In this document: positions 23,042-28,162 of the stretch, in pieces
Position numbering within the stretch: the first letter of the stretch is position 1
Layout of the letters: each line of letters begins with the position of its first letter
Assembly: GCF_000003605.2 (NCBI RefSeq)
Contig: NW_003139468.1
Location: 1 to 28,162 of the forward strand
Reading direction: 5' to 3'
DNA: 28,162 nt
DNA from: Saccoglossus kowalevskii
Taxonomy: Eukaryota; Hemichordata; Enteropneusta; Harrimaniidae
Program-made: the position numbers and the translations under genes
Notes under the pieces: model-generated
Told to the model about the DNA's origin: nothing
The model's database searches: none
The model's input: the letters and a program-made list of their open reading frames with translations, nothing else

Positions 23042-23063
23042 TTACATAATTACATAATATACC
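23042..23063. repeat. Junction insertion J9 (22 bp)
   Basis: It is identical in form to J1 and opens the canonical 1,302-bp block. Confidence 0.92.
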
Positions 23064-24343
23064 CATAGACATCAATGGATGGCAATTCAGGGATAAGTCA
23101 GTCTCTAATGGATAAGAGTTCTTATTACATAATATACCCATAGACATCAATGGATGGCAATTCAGGAATAAGTCAGTCTCTAATGGATAAGAGTTCTTAT
23201 TACATAATATACCCATAGACATCAATGGATGGCAATTCAGGAATAAGTCAGTCTCTAATGGATAAGAGTTCTTATTACATAATATACCCATAGACATCAA
23301 TGGATGGCAATTCAGGAATAAGTCAGTCTCTAATGGATAAGAGTTCTTATTACATAATATACCCATAGACATCAATGGATGGCAATTCAGGAATAAGTCA
23401 GTCTCTAATGGATAAGAGTTCTTATTACATAATATACCCATAGACATCAATGGATGGCAATTCAGGAATAAGTCAGTCTCTAATGGATAAGAGCTCTTAT
23501 TACATAATATACCCATAGACATCAATGGATGGCAATTCAGGAATAAGTCAGTCTCTAATGGATAAGAGTTCTTATTACATAATATACCCATATACATCAA
23601 TGGATGGCAATTCAGGGATAAGTCAGTCTCTAATGGATAAGAGTTCTTATTACATAATATACCCATAGACATCACTGGATGGCAATTCAGGAATAAGTCA
23701 GTCTCTAATGGATAAGAGTTCTTATTACATAATATACCCATAGACATCAATGGATGGCAATTCAGGGATAAGTCAGTCTCTAATGGATAAGAGTTCTTAT
23801 TACATAATATACCCATAACATCAAGCGATGGCAATTCAGGAATAAATGCAATCTCTAATGGATAGGAGTCCTTATTACATAATAAACCCATAGACATCAA
23901 TGGATGGCAATTCAGGAATGAATAAATCTCCAATGGATAGGAGTCCTTATTACATAATAAACCCATAGACATCAATGGATGGCAATTCAGGAATAAATGC
24001 AATCTCTAATGGATAGGAGTTCTTATTACATAATAAACCCATAGACATCAATGGATGGCAATTCAGGAATAAATGCAATCTCTAATGGATAAGAGTTCTT
24101 ATTACATAATAAACCCATAGACATCAATGGATGGCAATTCAGGAATAAATACAATCTCTAATGGATAGGAGTTCTTATTACATAATAAACCCATAGACAT
24201 CAATGGATGGCAATTCAGGAATAAATGCAATCTCTAATGAATAGGAGTTCTTATTACATAATAAACCCTTATACATCAATGGATGGCAATTCAGGAATAA
24301 ATGCAATCTCTAATGAATAGGAGTTCTTATTACATAATATACC
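23042..24343. repeat. Higher-order block 9 (1,302 bp, canonical order)
   Basis: This block shows the full order most simply. It has a junction, A units with one AGCTC at offset 449 and one CCCATATACATC, then CACTGG, D at 23812, C, five B units (heads 23992, 24068, 24144, 24220, 24296) and the next junction. It is nearly identical to block 11. Confidence 0.9.
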
Positions 24344-24365
24344 TTACATAATTACATAATATACC
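24344..24365. repeat. Junction insertion J10 (22 bp)
   Basis: It is identical in form to J1. The two B units before it both begin AATGAATAGGAG, as before J6, J11 and J12. Confidence 0.92.
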
Positions 24366-26243
24366 CATAGACATCAATGGATGGCAATTCAGGGATAAGT
24401 CAGTCTCTAATGGATAAGAGTTCTTATTACATAATATACCCATAGACATCAATGGATGGCAATTCAGGAATAAGTCAGTCTCTAATGGATAAGAGTTCTT
24501 ATTACATAATATACCCATAGACATCAATGGATGGCAATTCAGGAATAAGTCAGTCTCTAATGGATAAGAGTTCTTATTACATAATATACCCATAGACATC
24601 AATGGATGGCAATTCAGGAATAAGTCAGTCTCTAATGGATAAGAGCTCTTATTACATAATATACCCATAGACATCAATGGATGGCAATTCAGGAATAAGT
24701 CAGTCTCTAATGGATAAGAGTTCTTATTACATAATATACTCATAGACATCAATGGATCGCAATTCAGGAATAAGTCAGTCTCTAATGGATAAGAGTTCTT
24801 ATTACATAATATACCCATAGACATCAATGGATGGCAATTCAGGAATAAGTCAGTCTCTAATGGATAAGAGTTCTTATTACATAATATACCCATAACATCA
24901 AGCGATGGCAATTCAGGAATAAATGCAATCTCTAATGGATAGGAGTCCTTATTACATAATAAACCCATAGACATCAATGGATGGCAATTCAGGAATGAAT
25001 AAATCTCCAATGGATAGGAGTCCTTATTACATAATAAACCCATAGACATCAATGGATGGCAATTCAGGGATAAGTCAGTCTCTAATGGATAAGAGTTCTT
25101 ATTACATAATATACCCATAGACATCAATGGATGGCAATTCAGGAATAAGTCAGTCTCTAATGGATAAGAGTTCTTATTACATAATATACCCATAGACATC
25201 AATGGATGGCAATTCAGGAATAAGTCAGTCTCTAATGGATAAGAGCTCTTATTACATAATATACCCATAGACATCAATGGATGGCAATTCAGGAATAAGT
25301 CAGTCTCTAATGGATAAGAGTTCTTATTACATAATATACCCATAGACATCAATGGATGGCAATTCAGGGATAAGTCAGTCTCTAATGGATAAGAGTTCTT
25401 ATTACATAATATACCCATAGACATCAATGGATGGCAATTCAGGAATAAGTCAGTCTCTAATGGATAAGAGTTCTTATTACATAATATACCCATAGACATC
25501 AATGGATGGCAATTCAGGAATAAGTCAGTCTCTAATGGATAAGAGCTCTTATTACATAATATACCCATAGACATCAATGGATGGCAATTCAGGAATAAGT
25601 CAGTCTCTAATGGATAAGAGTTCTTATTACATAATATACCCATATACATCAATGGATGGCAATTCAGGGATAAGTCAGTCTCTAATGGATAAGAGTTCTT
25701 ATTACATAATATACCCATAGACATCACTGGATGGCAATTCAGGAATAAGTCAGTCTCTAATGGATAAGAGTTCTTATTACATAATATACCCATAGACATC
25801 AATGGATGGCAATTCAGGGATAAGTCAGTCTCTAATGGATAAGAGTTCTTATTACATAATATACCCATAACATCAAGCGATGGCAATTCAGAATAAATGC
25901 AATCTCTAATGGATAGGAGTCCTTATTACATAATAAACCCATAGACATCAATGGATGGCAATTCAGGAATAAATGCAATCTCTAATGGATAGGAGTTCTT
26001 ATTACATAATAAACCCATAGACATCAATGGATGGCAATTCAGGAATAAATGCAATCTCTAATGGATAGGAGTTCTTATTACATAATAAACCCATAGACAT
26101 CAATGGATGGCAATTCAGGAATAAATGCAATCTCTAATGAATAGGAGTTCTTATTACATAATAAACCCTTATACATCAATGGATGGCAATTCAGGAATAA
26201 ATGCAATCTCTAATGAATAGGAGTTCTTATTACATAATATACC
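24344..26243. repeat. Higher-order block 10
   Basis: Two D units at 24889 and 25864 are 975 bp (13 monomers) apart. The first is followed by a C unit. The second has lost one G (TTCAGAATAAATG at about 25890) and goes straight into B units without C. Four B heads follow at 25968, 26044, 26120 and 26196. A GGATCGC variant near 24758 ties the first half to blocks 6 and 8. Confidence 0.86.
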
Positions 26244-26265
26244 TTACATAATTACATAATATACC
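26244..26265. repeat. Junction insertion J11 (22 bp)
   Basis: It is identical in form to J1 and followed by the private variant GGATATGTCAG. Confidence 0.92.
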
Positions 26266-27469
26266 CATAGACATCAATGGATGGCAATTCAGGGATATGT
26301 CAGTCTCTAATGGATAAGAGTTCTTATTACATAATATACCCATAGACATCAATGGATGGCAATTCAGGAATAAGTCAGTCTCTAATGGATAAGAGTTCTT
26401 ATTACATAATATACCCATAGACATCAATGGATGGCAATTCAGGAATAAGTCAGTCTCTAATGGATAAGAGTTCTTATTACATAATATACCCATAGACATC
26501 AATGGATGGCAATTCAGGAATAAGTCAGTCTCTAATGGATAAGAGTTCTTATTACATAATATACCCATAGACATCAATGGATGGCAATTCAGGAATAAGT
26601 CAGTCTCTAATGGATAAGAGTTCTTATTACATAATATACCCATAGACATCAATGGATGGCAATTCAGGAATAAGTCAGTCTCTAATGGATAAGAGCTCTT
26701 ATTACATAATATACCCATAGACATCAATGGATGGCAATTCAGGAATAAGTCAGTCTCTAATGGATAAGAGTTCTTATTACATAATATACCCATATACATC
26801 AATGGATGGCAATTCAGGGATAAGTCAGTCTCTAATGGATAAGAGTTCTTATTACATAATATACCCATAGACATCACTGGATGGCAATTCAGGAATAAGT
26901 CAGTCTCTAATGGATAAGAGTTCTTATTACATAATATACCCATAGACATCAATGGATGGCAATTCAGGGATAAGTCAGTCTCTAATGGATAAGAGTTCTT
27001 ATTACATAATATACCCATAACATCAAGCGATGGCAATTCAGGAATAAATGCAATCTCTAATGGATAGGAGTCCTTATTACATAATAAACCCATAGACATC
27101 AATGGATGGCAATTCAGGAATGAATAAATCTCCAATGGATAGGAGTCCTTATTACATAATAAACCCATAGACATCAATGGATGGCAATTCAGGAATAAAT
27201 GCAATCTCTAATGGATAGGAGTTCTTATTACATAATAAACCCATAGACATCAATGGATGGCAATTCAGGAATAAATGCAATCTCTAATGGATAGGAGTTC
27301 TTATTACATAATAAACCCATAGACATCAATGGATGGCAATTCAGGAATAAATGCAATCTCTAATGAATAGGAGTTCTTATTACATAATAAACCCTTATAC
27401 ATCAATGGATGGCAATTCAGGAATAAATGCAATCTCTAATGAATAGGAGTTCTTATTACATAATATACC
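26244..27469. repeat. Higher-order block 11, near-copy of block 9
   Basis: Unit order and variants match block 9. The AGCTC unit is again at offset 449, and the CCCATATACATC, CACTGG, D (27014) and C positions correspond. The block is 1,226 bp against 1,302, exactly one 76-bp B unit shorter (four B heads: 27194, 27270, 27346, 27422). The one other difference I noticed is GGATATGTCAG near 26295. Confidence 0.9.
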
Positions 27470-27491
27470 TTACATATTTACATAATATACC
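27470..27491. repeat. Junction insertion J12 (22 bp, one substitution)
   Basis: It has the same length and position as the other 22-bp junctions but reads TTACATATTTACATAA where the others have TTACATAATTACATAA. Confidence 0.92.
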
Positions 27492-28162
27492 CATAGACAT
27501 CAATGGATGGCAATTCAGGGATAAGTCAGTCTCTAATGGATAAGAGTTCTTATTACATAATATACCCATAGACATCAATGGATGGCAATTCAGGAATAAG
27601 TCAGTCTCTAATGGATAAGAGTTCTTATTACATAATATACCCATAGACATCAATGGATGGCAATTCAGGAATAAGTCAGTCTCTAATGGATAAGAGTTCT
27701 TATTACATAATATACCCATAGACATCAATGGATGGCAATTCAGGAATAAGTCAGTCTCTAATGGATAAGAGTTCTTATTACATAATATACCCATAGACAT
27801 CAATGGATGGCAATTCAGGAATAAGTCAGTCTCTAATGGATAAGAGTTCTTATTACATAATATACCCATAGACATCAATGGATGGCAATTCAGGAATAAG
27901 TCAGTCTCTAATGGATAAGAGCTCTTATTACATAATATACCCATAGACATCAATGGATGGCAATTCAGGAATAAGTCAGTCTCTAATGGATAAGAGTTCT
28001 TATTACATAATATACCCATATACATCAATGGATGGCAATTCAGGGATAAGTCAGTCTCTAATGGATAAGAGTTCTTATTACATAATATACCCATAGACAT
28101 CAATGGATGGCAATTCAGGAATAAGTCAGTCTCTAATGGATAAGAGCTCTTATTACATAATG
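27470..28162. repeat. Higher-order block 12, partial, cut by window end
   Basis: The first ~620 bases repeat blocks 9 and 11, with AGCTC again at offset 449 and CCCATATACATC in the matching unit. After about 28100 it departs from them: CAATGG stands where the others have CACTGG, and an AGCTC unit follows at 28144. The last base of the window (ATAATG) differs from the consensus ATAATA. Confidence 0.85.

Larger units (their letters stand above)
1..28162. repeat. Satellite array of 75/76-bp monomers filling the window
   Basis: Every part of the window can be laid out as head-to-tail copies of one 75-76 bp unit; I found no inverted unit and no unique insert longer than 22 bp. Landmarks recur in order in each unit: AATGGATA, GAGTTCTTATTACATAATA, CCCATAGACATC, AATGGATGGCAATTCAGG, then a class-specific head (AATAAGTCAGTCTCT in A, AATAAATGCAATCTCT in B). 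The type A consensus has 25 G+C in 75 positions and no CpG. Copies mostly differ at a few positions, and the variants are shared between units, which is the pattern of concerted evolution. Location at a centromere, subtelomere or sex chromosome is a guess. The first and last bases are still inside the array, so neither edge is seen. Confidence 0.98.

Noticed and set aside
1..28162. CRISPR array
   Set aside because: Units are contiguous and identical across their whole length. There are no unique spacers between short repeats, and no cas-like genes are visible.
1..28162. Transposon, retroelement or phage sequence
   Set aside because: There is no terminal repeat pair, no transposase, integrase or polymerase coding sequence, and no target-site duplication. 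All sequence belongs to the monomer family.
1..28162. Telomeric or ribosomal DNA repeats
   Set aside because: No short G-rich telomere motif and no rRNA-like sequence occur; the 75-bp AT-rich unit fits neither.
28155..28162. Array edge at the window end, suggested by ATAATG instead of ATAATA
   Set aside because: A single final base cannot separate an edge from an ordinary variant or the arbitrary end of the window.

Overview
The window is one uninterrupted tandem-repeat (satellite) array. I found no unique sequence, no protein gene I would call real, no RNA gene and no mobile element. About 375 head-to-tail monomers, all in one orientation, fill the 28,162 bases. The main monomer (type A, exemplar 151-225) is 75 bp, about 33% G+C, with no CpG in its consensus. 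A second class (type B, exemplar 2027-2102) is 76 bp; it has AAATGCAATCTCT where A has AAGTCAGTCTCT, plus linked differences (GGATAGGAG, ATAATAAACCC). Two rarer 75-bp forms sit between A and B runs: type D (CCCATAACATCAAGCGATGG) and type C (AATGAATAAATCTCC).

The array is organised into higher-order blocks that usually repeat the order: junction (a 22-bp insertion in one monomer), a run of A units beginning with a GGGATAAG variant, a D unit, a C unit, a run of 4-5 B units, a last B unit with CCCTTATACATC, then the next junction. Twelve junctions lie at about 2287, 10111, 11567, 13319, 13943, 15765, 18338, 20540, 23042, 24344, 26244 and 27470. Block lengths run from 624 to 7,824 bp. The differences are largely whole monomers, as expected from unequal exchange. 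Inside the blocks, linked sets of private variants recur at exact multiples of 75 bp (375, 975, 1,275 and 2,850 bp), a record of repeated local amplification. The right end (23042 onward) holds three nearly identical block copies and looks most recently homogenised. The B units at 10960-11215 are the most diverged.

Because 75 is divisible by 3 and one reverse-strand frame of the A monomer has no stop, very long reverse-strand open frames appear (up to 1,209 codons, with a 25-residue period). I regard them as incidental. They are cut by 76-bp units, by junctions and by a nonsense change copied four times. Of nine recurrent A-unit variants that I translated, eight change the amino acid.

The organism cannot be named from this sequence. 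A 28-kb AT-rich satellite with higher-order structure suggests eukaryotic heterochromatin (pericentromeric, subtelomeric or sex-chromosomal), but that is inference. I cannot point to a novel protein or RNA system here. What deserves attention is the repeat architecture: the recurrent junction, the two length classes, the dyad motifs and the readable history of amplification.
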